From: Alectoria sarmentosa
Lineage: Eukaryota > Ascomycota > Lecanoromycetes > Lecanorales > Parmeliaceae
Reading direction: 5' to 3'
Length of the DNA: 17,371 nt
Assembly: GCA_009733775.1 (NCBI GenBank)
Contig: WOGZ01000466.1
Span: 3,571-20,941 of the forward strand
Below the pieces are notes generated by a model. That model saw only the letters and a program-made list of their open reading frames with translations. It searched no databases and was not told the DNA's origin. This document shows positions 8,179-17,371 of this stretch, piece after piece (within the stretch, counting starts at the first letter, position 1; each line of letters opens with the position of its first letter). The position numbers and the translations under genes are program-made.

Positions 8179-11100
8179 TTCGGAAACGGCATGGAGGTTT
8201 TTAACATGGGTCATTCATTTGAGAATCTTTTGTTGCGTTTGAAATCAGCTATGTAGCTTCATAGTCTTAATTGAAATGAGTTCGCTGTGCTGTATTGTAT
8301 TAACTCATTTTCGGGAATGGAGGGGAGGAATCAATATCTTTCATTCTACTAAGGATCCCGTCTATTCGAAGCCGGTTAGCTTCGCAGCCTTAATCGAGAT
8401 CACGCACTGTATTGTATCGACTCGTTTTCATTTCATATAATATAAATTTCATTTTTTAAAAATATTACGAAAGTTTTCAACATTTTTTTATTATATTAAG
8501 CATTTCTTTTTTTATTTAAAATTAATTAGCTTTATAATTTTAATTAAAATAAATTCGTTATAATATATCGACTCGATTTATTTTCGAAAACGAAAGAAAA
8601 AACTTAATATAAATTATTTATTTGAGAATCTTTTTTCATTTATTTAAAATCGATTAATTTTATAATTAAAGTCGAGATAAATTCGTTATAATATATTATA
8701 TTAACTTATTTTCGAAAAATAAAAAAAGAATTTAATATAAATTATTTATTTAAGAATTATTTATTTTATTTAAAATTAATTATATAACTTTATAATTTTA
8801 ATTAAAATAAATTCGCTATATTATATTATATCGACTTATTTTCGAAAACGAAAGAGAAAAATTAATATAAATTATTTACGTGATTTTTTTTTTAACGTTT
8901 AAAGTTAATTAGTTTTATAATTTTAATTAAAATGAGTTCGTTATATTATATCGATTTATTCTCGCGAACGATACGAAGTTTTCAACTTACGTTACTTTAT
9001 TAAGCAATTCGTTATTTAAAATTTATTAACTAGCTTTATAATTTTAATTAAAATCACGTATTATATCGATTTATTTTCGAAAACGAGAAAAGAAATTAAT
9101 ATAAATTATTTATTTAAGAATCTTTTTTGCGTTTAAAAATAGTTATATAATTTTATAATTATAATTAAAATAAGTTTATTATATTATATTAAATCGACTC
9201 GTTTTTAAAAACGAAAAAAAAGAATTAATATAAGTAATTTATTTGAGATTCTTTTTCATATTTAAAGTTAGTTACTTTTATAAATTTAATTAAAATGAGT
9301 TCATTATTTTATATCGACTTGTTATCGAAAACGAAAGAAAAAATTCAATATAAATTTTTTATTTAAGAATTCTTTTTTATATTTAGCGTCGATTAATTTT
9401 AAAAACTTAATTAAAATAAGTTCATTATATTATATTATATTATATCGACTTTTTTTCGAGAACGAAAAAAAGAAATTAATATAAATTATTTATTTAAGAA
9501 TCTTTTTTTGCGTTTAAAATTAATTAACTTTATAATTTAAATTAAAATAAGTTCGTTATATTATATTATATCAACTTATTTTCGAAAACGAAAAAAAGAA
9601 ATTAATATAAATTATTTATTTAAAAATCTTTTTTTATATTTAAAATTAATTAGTTTTATAATTAAAATCGAAATAAGTTCGTTATATTATTTTATATTAA
9701 TTCGTTATCGAAAACGAAAAAAAGAAGTTAATATAAGTTTTTTATTTAAGAATTTTTTTTACGTTTAAAATCAGTTATATAACTTTATAATTTTAAATAA
9801 AATAAATTTGCTATATTATATCGTATCGATTTATTCTCGAAAACGAAAAAGAGAAATTAATATAAATTACTTATTTAATTTTTTTATATATTTAAAGTTA
9901 ATTAGTTTTTTAATTATAATTAAAATAAGTTCATTATATAATATTAATTTATTTTCGAAAACGATACGAAAAAATTAACATAAATTACTTATTTAAAATC
10001 TCTTTTTATTTATTTAAAGTTAATTAGTTTTATAATTTTAATTGAAATAATTTCGCTATATTATATTATATCGACTTATTTTCGAAAACGAAAAAGAAAA
10101 ATTAATATAAGTTTTTTATTTAAAAATCTTTTTTTACGTTTAAAATTAATTAATTTTATAACTATAATTAAAATAAGTTTATTATATTATATTATATCGA
10201 TTTATTTTTGAAAACGAAAAAAAGAATTTAATATATTATTTTTTTAGAAATCTTTTTTTGTTTTTAAAATTAAATAATTTTATAATTTTTATTAAAATAA
10301 GTTCGCTATATTATATTATATTAATTTATTTCGAAAACGATATAAAGTTTTTAATATAAATAATTTAATTAAATTTTTTTTTTGTGTTTAATATTAATTA
10401 ATTTTATAATTTTAATTAAAATAAGTTTATTATATTATAATATATTAACTTATTATCGAAAACGATATAAAAGAAATTAATATATTTTATTTTATTAAAA
10501 ATCTCGTTTATTTAAAGTCGATTAACTTTATAATTATAATTGAAATAAGTTTATTATATTATATTATATTATTTTAATTAATTTTCGAAAATAAAAAAAA
10601 GAAATTAATATAAGTTTTTTATTTAAGAATCTTTTTTTTACGTTTATAATTATAATCGATATAAGTTCGCTATATTATATTATATTAACTTATTATCGAA
10701 AACGAAAAACAAAATATATATATAATTTTTTTTAAAGTCGATTAACTTTATAAATATAATTAAAATAAATTCGCTATATTATATTATATTAACTTATTTT
10801 CGAAAACGAAAAAGAGAAATTAATATAAATTATTTATTTAAATTTATTTTATTTTATTTAAAATTAATTATATAATTTTATAATTTTAATTAAAATAAAT
10901 TTGTTACATTATATCGATTCATTTTCGAAAACGAAAAAAAAGAATTAATATAAATTACTTATTTGAGAATCTCTTTTCTTTTATTTAAAATTAATTAAAT
11001 TAATAATTTTAATTAAGATAAAATTTATCATATTAAATTATATCGACTTATTTTCGAAAATAAAAGAGAAAAGTTAATATAAATGATTTATTTAAAAATC

Positions 11101-11293
11101 TCTTTTTATTAATTTAAAGTCGATTAACTTTATAATTAAAGTCGAGATAAGTTTATTATATTATATTAATTCGTTATCGAAAATGATACGAAATTTTTAA
11201 TATAAATTATTTATTAAATATCTTTTTTACGTTTAAAATAAAATAGCTTTATAATTTTAATAAATATTACGTATTATATTATATCGACTCGTT
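8179..11293. repeat. Satellite-like tandem array, about 25 units of about 125 bp, mostly RIP-mutated
   Basis: A landmark of the form TTCGAAAACGA recurs at about 8179, 8310, 8583, 8711, 8841, 8961, 9076, 9204, 9324, 9455, 9581, 9707, 9836, 9954, 10081, 10207, 10330, 10454, 10584, 10694, 10799, 10924, 11053 and 11176, with a variant unit near 8428. Spacing is mostly 115-131 bp. Each unit also has TTATTTATTTGAGAATCTTTTT-like, TTAATTAGTTTTATAATTTTAATT-like and ATTCGTTATATTATAT-like blocks. The first two units keep normal CpA and TpG (for example GGCATGGAGG and GCTGTGCTGTATTG). From about 8,420 on these are converted to TA-rich forms while CpG is kept, which is the pattern of RIP. No protein frame runs through it. 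Confidence 0.9.
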
Positions 11294-12180
11294 ATTATTT
11301 TATATAACGTAAATCTCGTTTTTTAAAAACAATGTTAACGTTTTTATTAAATCGAATAATTATATACGTTTTATATAAAATATACGTTATTTTAACGTTA
11401 TCTTTTATAAAATTTTATAAAAGTTATAAAATTAAAATTTAATTAAATTAATTTCGTAATTATCTCGTTAATGAAAATATTTAATAAATATATATTTATT
11501 TATTATATTTCGAAGTTATTTTTCAATTCTCAAAAAATAATTTTATTATATAATTTAATCATTAAATTTAATAATAATATTACGTTTTTTATATATATTT
11601 ATTTATTTGCGCTTGTTTAACGACGTAAATAATAAATTTTATAATTTTAATTTCTTGAATTTTTCGAAAGAAAAAAACTTAATATCGTTACGATATCGAT
11701 TTCATTTAAAAATCGAATATTTAAAATTAAAGATAATTAAAATAAACGCTAAAACAACGTTAACAAGTTTCGAGAATTTATTTTTAAAAAAGAAATTAAT
11801 TTAAAAAAACGTCGTAAATGTATTAAAAAGAAAAATCGTCGTTTTTAATAAAAACGCGAATATTTTACGTTAAAAACTCGTAATAATAAGTTTCGCAATA
11901 AAAATTCGCAAAATATCGTTAAAAAAACGTTAATTATTACGTTTATAATTTCGTTTATAATCGAAATATTAATTATTACGCTCGCAATCTCATTTTTAAC
12001 GAAAATATTTATTTTTAAAATTAAAATTATTCGTTTCGAGAAATTTAAATCTTATTAAAATAAAAGTAAGAAAAAGTATATGCGTTAATTTCACGATACG
12101 AAAATTATTTTCATTAAAATCTTTAAATATTTTATTATCGACATTTTCAAAATTATTTATTATAAAAAATCTTTAAAAAA
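11294..12180. other. AT-rich RIP-mutated sequence, unassigned; probably 5' part of the adjacent retrotransposon
   Basis: The array ends in a copy of the flank motif (ATATAACGTAAATCTC at about 11,302-11,317). After it the sequence stays extremely AT-rich, with cytosines mainly in CpG. A 65-codon open frame at 11,607-11,804 has no recognisable content. The N-terminal part of gag, a 5' LTR or a primer-binding site would be expected here, but I cannot define any of them. Confidence 0.4.
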
Positions 12181-12780
12181 TAATATTAATAATTAATAAT
12201 ATATCGAATACGAAAAAAAGAATTTTATTAATATAACGTATAAAAACTTTAAATATTTTTTATTTAATTTTATTATCGACTCGATTAATCGTCGTTTATT
12301 TATTTATAAAAAATGAAAAAAAGTTAAATAAAAGTTTAATTAAAAAATCACGATTTTTAAAACATATTTAAAAAAATTAAAAACTAATTTGTTATTATAA
12401 AAAAATATAAAATTAACTTTTTTTTTACAAAGTTTGAACTTACGTTAAAGAATCGAATTTTTAATAATGATAATATATTTAAATAACGCGAAGAAATTTT
12501 TATTATAATTATTATATATAAACGAGTTTTTAAACGCGTGCGCGAAAAAAACGATCGCGATTCGAATTTAAAATCTTTCGAAAAGAAAAATATAAAAACT
12601 TTATTTTTGAGTTTTTAAGTTTCGAAATTTAAATAATTTAATTATAACGATAATATTAAAACGTTATATATTTATTAAAATAACGAACATAAACGAAAAA
12701 ACGAATTTAAAATTAAATATAAAATTTTTATTTATTTTTATTATAATAAAAAAGATTATATTAAATTTAATTATTTAAAT
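12181..12780 (+). pseudogene. gag remnant with CCHC zinc knuckle
   Basis: One frame (phase of 12,424) carries a gag-like tail, FTKFELTLKNRIFNND at about 12,424-12,471 followed by FK*REE, then an Arg/Lys/Asp-rich linker. At 12,733-12,774 it has YFYYNKKDYIKFNY. This matches the retroviral-type zinc knuckle spacing C-x2-C-x4-H-x4-C exactly, but with tyrosine at all four metal positions. TGY-to-TAY and CAY-to-TAY changes by RIP explain each one. The in-frame TAA codons fit former CAA codons. Upstream of about 12,300 the assignment is weak. Confidence 0.75.
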
Positions 12781-12939
12781 AAAATAAAGTCGATTATTTA
12801 TATCGTTATTATTATAACAAAAAACGATATAATTTCGCAATCGTCTTAAAAGCGAAATCGAAAAAACGAAAAATAAAAATTATTTCTTTTATTATTACGA
12901 AAAAATAAATTATAATTTAAAATAAATCGAAATAATTTA

Positions 12940-13130
12940 TTATTTTATTTGATTTTAAAATTTATATTAATTTAATATTATAAACATTTGCAATTTAATA
13001 AAATTTATAATTTTATAATAACGTTATTTTATCGACGTCGAAAACGTTAAACGATTAAAGCATATATTGTTATAACGTTTATATATTAAATTATTAATTA
13101 ATTAATAATTGAGATCAAGATAAATAATAT
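12940..13130 (+). pseudogene. Retropepsin-like aspartic protease remnant
   Basis: In the frame of 12,951 the sequence reads DFKIYINLI, then L*TFAI**NL. This fits the Gypsy protease active-site region D-S-G-A-x-I-N-L-I-S-Q-x-F-A, with RIP-type changes (Gln codons to TAA). A second protease-like segment, ILSTSKTLND*SIYCYNVY, follows at about 13,030-13,090. The catalytic Asp codon GAT at 12,951 remains, but the Ser-Gly-Ala residues are lost. Confidence 0.6.
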
Positions 13131-13990
13131 AAAACATTATTTTATAATATCGATTAAAAAGATTTTAACGTCGTTTTAAATATATTTATTTTAAATTAAT
13201 TGCATATATTATTTAATTTTAAAACGACTTAATAAAAATTTAAAATCAATTTTAAAAAGATTTAAATTAAAAAACTTAATTAATTCGTTACGAACATCGA
13301 TAAAGAATTTAATATATTCGTAATCGTATGCGCTGCGGCGACGCGAAGCGAAAAAAAAAACGTGTTTAATTTAAAGATTTTTAAGAAATTGTTGAAATAT
13401 AAAAACGTTTTTTTCAAAAAAAAGATTAAAATTTTATTTGTGTTTAAATAAAAAAATTATGTTATTAAAATTAAAAATGATAAAAAATTATTATATAAAC
13501 TTTTATACAATTTATTTTAAACGAAATTATCGAAATTGCGACGATATTTAAAAATGTTTTTTATAAAAATTAAATTCGATATTCGACTTTTTTCGCAAAA
13601 GCGTCGATTTTATTTATATTTAAAAAAAACGACGAATTGCGTTTATATATAAATTATAAAAAATTAAATGCGATAATTATTAAAAATCGATATTCGTTAC
13701 TTTTAATTATAAAAACGTTAAATCATTTATACGACGTTAAGGTTTTTACGAAATTAAATTTAAAAAATGTTTATTATAAAATTCGAATTAAAAAAGACGA
13801 TAAATGAAAAATTGCGTTTCGAACTCGTTATAATCATTTCAAATATTTAATTATGTTCTTTAAATTAATTAATACTTTAATTACATTTTAAATATATATT
13901 AATAAAGCTTTTATCGATTTAATAAATATTATTTATATAATATATTTAAATAATATTTTAATTTATAATATTAATACGTTAAAATATTAA
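13131..13990 (+). pseudogene. Ty3/Gypsy pol remnant: linker and reverse transcriptase
   Basis: The frame of 13,149 reads NVVLNIFILN*LHILFNF, a mutated form of the protease-end DVVLGMPFL motif (13,161-13,220), then VCAAATRSE at about 13,327-13,353. Near 13,575 the reading shifts frame and continues as the reverse transcriptase. Recognisable blocks are ASILFIFKK (from 13,601), LRLYINYKKLNAIIIKNRY, VFTKLNLKNVYYKIRI, K*KIAFRTRYNHFKYLIM and YLNNILIY (13,943-13,966). The last is the catalytic YLDD box, with both aspartates changed to asparagine. The Trp of the usual WKTAF block is now TGA at 13,805. The segment order and spacing leave little doubt about the family. Confidence 0.88.
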
Positions 13991-14130
13991 CGATATTAAT
14001 ATATATAAAAGAATAATGTAAAGCTAAGCTAAAAAACCTTGAATTTATATATACAGTTAATTATAAATTCGAAACTATTACGCTTTTCGATTAGCGCTCG
14101 AATAACGACGTTTAGATCTTTCGAGCGTCT

Positions 14131-15659
14131 TTATTAAAATTTATATAAAGAAATTTTACATTCTTTGCTTTCAACGCTATTATTATTATAAATATATTAT
14201 AATATATTAAATTATAATATTCGATTTACGCTTTTCAACGATACAAAAATTATGAATTTTAATTTACTTTTCGTAAAGAAAATAAATGTTCAAATATCGA
14301 GCATTTAATCGCACGAGACCTATCGAAAGCGATTGATATTTTTTTCGATTCATTTATTTATATATAAAAAACGCGTGTTATTATTATTCTTTTATATATT
14401 AATTAATCGATTATTAATATAAATATATTCGCTTTAAATATTTCTCGCTTAATCGTTATATAACGTATAAGATATATATTATTATTTAATTCGTTATTTA
14501 AAGTTTCTATTAACTCTTTTAAACGATTTTTCGCGAAATTTATTATTATTAACAATCGAAATTAAAAACGAAATCAAAAACGAATTTAACAATTATTTAT
14601 TATTATTTATAAACGCGTAAAAAGATTTTTAAAAAGATTTCGAATAAATTTCTCTTTCTCATAATCGTCGTCTTTTTAAGTTAATCGATTTTCGTTTTTT
14701 TAAAACGCGTCTTTTTTTTCTCTCTCGCTTATCATCTTCTTTTTCATTTAATAACGCGTTTTTTATATTTTTAAATAATCGAAAAATGTTTTAATCGATA
14801 TAAAGCATTCTTTATTATAAGATTTATTAATAAATTTTTTTAATATCGATTTCTTTGATAGCTCGTCTTTTAATTCTTTTTTGAAAATTATTTAATTTAC
14901 TTAATTTATTAAATTTTTAATAAAGTTAATAAATTATATTGCGCGTTATTTATATATTATAAAATCTTTACGATATAACCTCGATTTTATAAATTAGATT
15001 TACGATTAATGTGATGCGATATCGTTTATAAACGAGATATTTGAATAATGTTATAATAGCGATAAAATTAAAGTCGTTATATTTGAAATAAACATTTTAT
15101 AAAACGACGATTTAAACGACGATTAAGACGAGAATGAAAAGTATTATAAAATTGAAATAAATATAAATAATTTCATTAATCTCAATGAGCGTGATATTAA
15201 TAACATTTTCTATTTTTTAAAATTTAACATTATAACTTTAATCGATGAGTGTAAAAAATATCGCGCTCACAACATTTAATATAATAACGTCGTTTCGATA
15301 ATCTCTTAATAAATCATTATTAATTATTCGATAATTTCATTCACGTATAAGATGCAAAACGCGATTATCATTTATATATTTACTTTAACGTCTTTAAAGA
15401 GCGAGAGGTCGATTTTTAAACAAATTTACATTATAAATAGCATTTAAAAACAATTTATAACACGATATGACTTTCTTTCGATCGCGTTTTTTGTATTAAT
15501 ATTATTAAATATGATTATTATAATAACATTAAATAATGATTTCATCGAAGAATAATTATTCTTTTTAAAAGCATCAATTTTTACATTATTATTTTTAAAA
15601 CGATATTTGAAAAATTGAAGATCGATTTAATTATACGAGGTTATAAATTATTATATAAA
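14131..15659. other. AT-rich stretch, unassigned, between the Gypsy and Helitron remnants
   Basis: No domain is recognised with confidence. A plus-strand frame (phase of 15,001) stays fairly open from about 15,046 to 15,552. It reads as acidic and then hydrophobic peptide, for example ERDINNIFYFLKFNIITLID. It may be the N-terminal part of the Helitron protein that follows, but open runs in such AT-rich DNA can be misleading. Compared with the tandem array, CpA and TpG are clearly more frequent here. Confidence 0.4.
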
Positions 15660-17371
15660 AACTCGCAACATCATAATTCACGCATTTATAATCGTTTTAT
15701 TTCAAATAAAATCGTTATTATTTGAAAAAGCGATATGAATAATTTATTAAATATATTCGAGATGAGGGACGTTTTAATTAAGACTCAAAATAACGATAAA
15801 TATAATGTTTTATATTAATATTTCGTTTATATATTATTGCGCTATTCTTTTATCTTCTCATTTAACGAATAATCATAATATAACAATATATTTATTGTAA
15901 ATATTTCATTTGATAAAAGTTTTTTTATCAATCGAGATAATAATAACAATCTCGTTTTACGAATTAATAATTAAAAAGACTTAAAGCGAGTTACATTAAT
16001 TTCTTTTTATAAATTTATGTTTTTATTTCTTTAAATTCATTAAGTTAATTTTTATAAATATTTTATACAAATTCGTTTTATCAAATTCAATCGTCTTTTT
16101 TATTACGATAAATTGTTTTAACATTTCGTTTACGATGTATATATAATTATTGAAAATAATTAATTTCATTGAATAAAGCAAAATCAAAAAATTATTTGAA
16201 TTAATATTTATTAAACAATCATTAATGTTTAAATCGATGAAATTATTACGAACGTATAAATTAATAAATAACGTATTATTTTTTCTTTTTTATATTAAAA
16301 AGGTTCACGATTTATAAAACAACTTTATTAAAATTATATGATCTTAATTATTAAATTTGATCGATTAAACATCTTCATTATTTTTATTTATAATTCAAAA
16401 TGAATTGAAATCATTATTGATTTATTATTCGACGAATTAATTATTAATCGATTTAATTTGATAATAAAAATATTTAAATTAAAATTAAAAACTTTCATAA
16501 ATAATATTTTAAAAAAAAAGATGTTTAATAAACTCTTTTTTATTTCTCTTAATAAATTCACTTATAATAAATCTTTTAAAAACACGTTAATCAAATAATT
16601 AATATAAATCACAATTTTTAAAAATGCTTTTAACATAATTTAATCTTTTATACGTCGTAATTTTTATTTATAAATTTTATAATGTTCTCAAATTTTTTTC
16701 TTTTATCTCGAAAACCGAATTACGATCGATTGAAATTTCGATAATTAATTTTAACTTTAATTGACTTTTGCGAACAAAAGATTAAATTTCGATATATTGT
16801 TATATTATAAAATTTCAAAAACGAGAATTATCGCATATTTATATATTCATTATATTATATTCTAAAAATCGTTATTTAAACGTTAACGAGATAAACGTTA
16901 TTATTAATATTAAAATTTTTAATTATATACGATTTTTCAATCTTTATATCATCGTGATTAAATATATAATTTATAATAATTATAATTATTACGTTATAAA
17001 TAAAACGAATATCGTTTCATTTTATTAAAATTCGAATAAAGATTAATGTAATAAGCGATTTTTAAAGAATTTTAACGATCACATTATTTTTAAATCAAAT
17101 ATCGAATATTTTATTTATCGTCGATATAAATTTATTATAATTTTAAAAAATAAATTTAAATAAAATTGTTAAATAATGTTTTATAATTTATATTTATTAA
17201 TTAAATATAATATTTACATTAATGTGAAAATTTACGTTAACGTTAAAATTTATAAATATATTTTTAAATACGTTTATAAAAATAACGATTAAATTAATTT
17301 TCGAATGAAACGAATAAACGAAAACGATATAATAAATTCGATAAATGAAATTTAAAAATATCGAAACGCAC
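15660..17371 (+). mobile_element. RIP-inactivated Helitron: Rep (HUH, Helitron-like N) domain, cut off by the window edge
   Basis: Motifs of the Helitron Rep region appear in the family order on the plus strand. They are SRIYNRFISNKI (15,678-15,713; RxYNxPT block), LLRYSFIFSFNE (15,834-15,869; LxYPLLFPxGE), FYKYFIQIR and DKLF*HFVYDVYIIIE (16,050-16,154), IKQNQKII*INIY (16,173-16,211), RFIKQLY*NYM (16,308-16,340), FIIFIYNSK* (16,374-16,403; FITFTCNPKW), NRFNLIIKIFKLKLK (16,446-16,490) and KFQKRELSHIYIF (16,810-16,848). The last is the EFQKRGLPHAHI block holding the HUH motif, with the second His now Tyr. Then come NEINVIINIKIFN (16,885-16,923), CNKRFLKNF (17,047-17,073), YNLYLLIKYNIYINV (17,182-17,226) and YKYIFKYVYKNND (17,251-17,289). 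Nearly all differences from the family are RIP-type. Up to about 16,560 one frame holds; from about 16,800 another. The Pif1-like helicase half would lie beyond the window. The start of the protein and the element ends are not identified. Confidence 0.85.

Larger units (their letters stand above)
12181..14130 (+). mobile_element. RIP-inactivated Ty3/Gypsy retrotransposon, gag to reverse transcriptase
   Basis: Domain order on the plus strand is gag C-terminal half, CCHC zinc knuckle, aspartic protease, linker and reverse transcriptase, as in Ty3/Gypsy elements. Coding frames change between gag, protease and reverse transcriptase, implying small indels. Many CAA/CAG codons have become stops and TGG has become TGA, as RIP does. 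Recognition ends soon after the catalytic box (about 13,990), with a weak trace of the following thumb segment to about 14,130. No RNase H or integrase domain and no LTR pair could be recognised by eye, so the element is either truncated or too decayed beyond this point. Confidence 0.85.

Noticed and set aside
8179..11293. CRISPR-like array
   Set aside because: Units are continuous degenerate tandem repeats without unique spacers, in a fungal, RIP-mutated context.
11607..11804. 65-codon open frame in the AT-rich block
   Set aside because: There is no ATG at its start and the composition is simply Lys/Asn/Phe/Leu-rich from AT bias. It has no link to the gag motifs downstream.
15778..16314. 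Long fairly open frame in the phase of 15,001
   Set aside because: Another frame over the same bases carries the ordered Helitron motifs, so this one is a shadow. It also warns against trusting run length alone in this region.

Overview
The window looks like a piece of a filamentous ascomycete (Pezizomycotina) chromosome. Short introns of 48-67 nt with GTATGN/GTAAGT donors and CTRAY branch sites, a rhodopsin-like fungal membrane receptor of the PTH11/SAT4 type, and a large AT-rich block carrying the signature of repeat-induced point mutation (RIP: CpA to TpA on both strands) all point there. The species cannot be named from the sequence alone.

Left part (1 to about 8,420, normal base composition). 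A (TTTTC)n microsatellite opens the window. A decayed plus-strand gene follows (about 1,087-2,280): one frame that still reads like protein but is cut by stops that are nearly all TAG, plus a two-step frameshift. Next is a minus-strand two-exon gene for a small four-helix membrane protein (3,072-2,427). About 3 kb follow in which I find no gene. Then comes a five-exon plus-strand gene (6,281-7,633) for a 377-residue seven-helix fungal rhodopsin-like protein. Just downstream lies a dense cluster of different pyrimidine-rich simple repeats, then three copies of a roughly 45-bp repeat.

Right part (about 8,420-17,371, very AT-rich). It starts inside a satellite-like tandem array of about 25 units of about 125 bp (8,179-11,293). 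The first two units are unmutated and the rest are RIP-mutated, so the RIP edge lies within the array. Downstream is a RIP-killed Ty3/Gypsy retrotransposon on the plus strand: gag with zinc knuckle, protease, and reverse transcriptase up to the catalytic YxDD box. After about 1.5 kb of unassigned AT-rich sequence comes a second dead element, a Helitron. Its Rep (HUH endonuclease) domain can be followed by motif from about 15,660 to the right edge of the window, where it is cut off before any helicase domain.

Overall this is a euchromatin/AT-isochore junction. Two intact genes and a relic gene sit on the left. On the right is a transposon graveyard with a tandem array at its edge. Reading frames in the AT-rich half are inferred by eye from motif spacing and RIP-type substitutions; no database search was possible.
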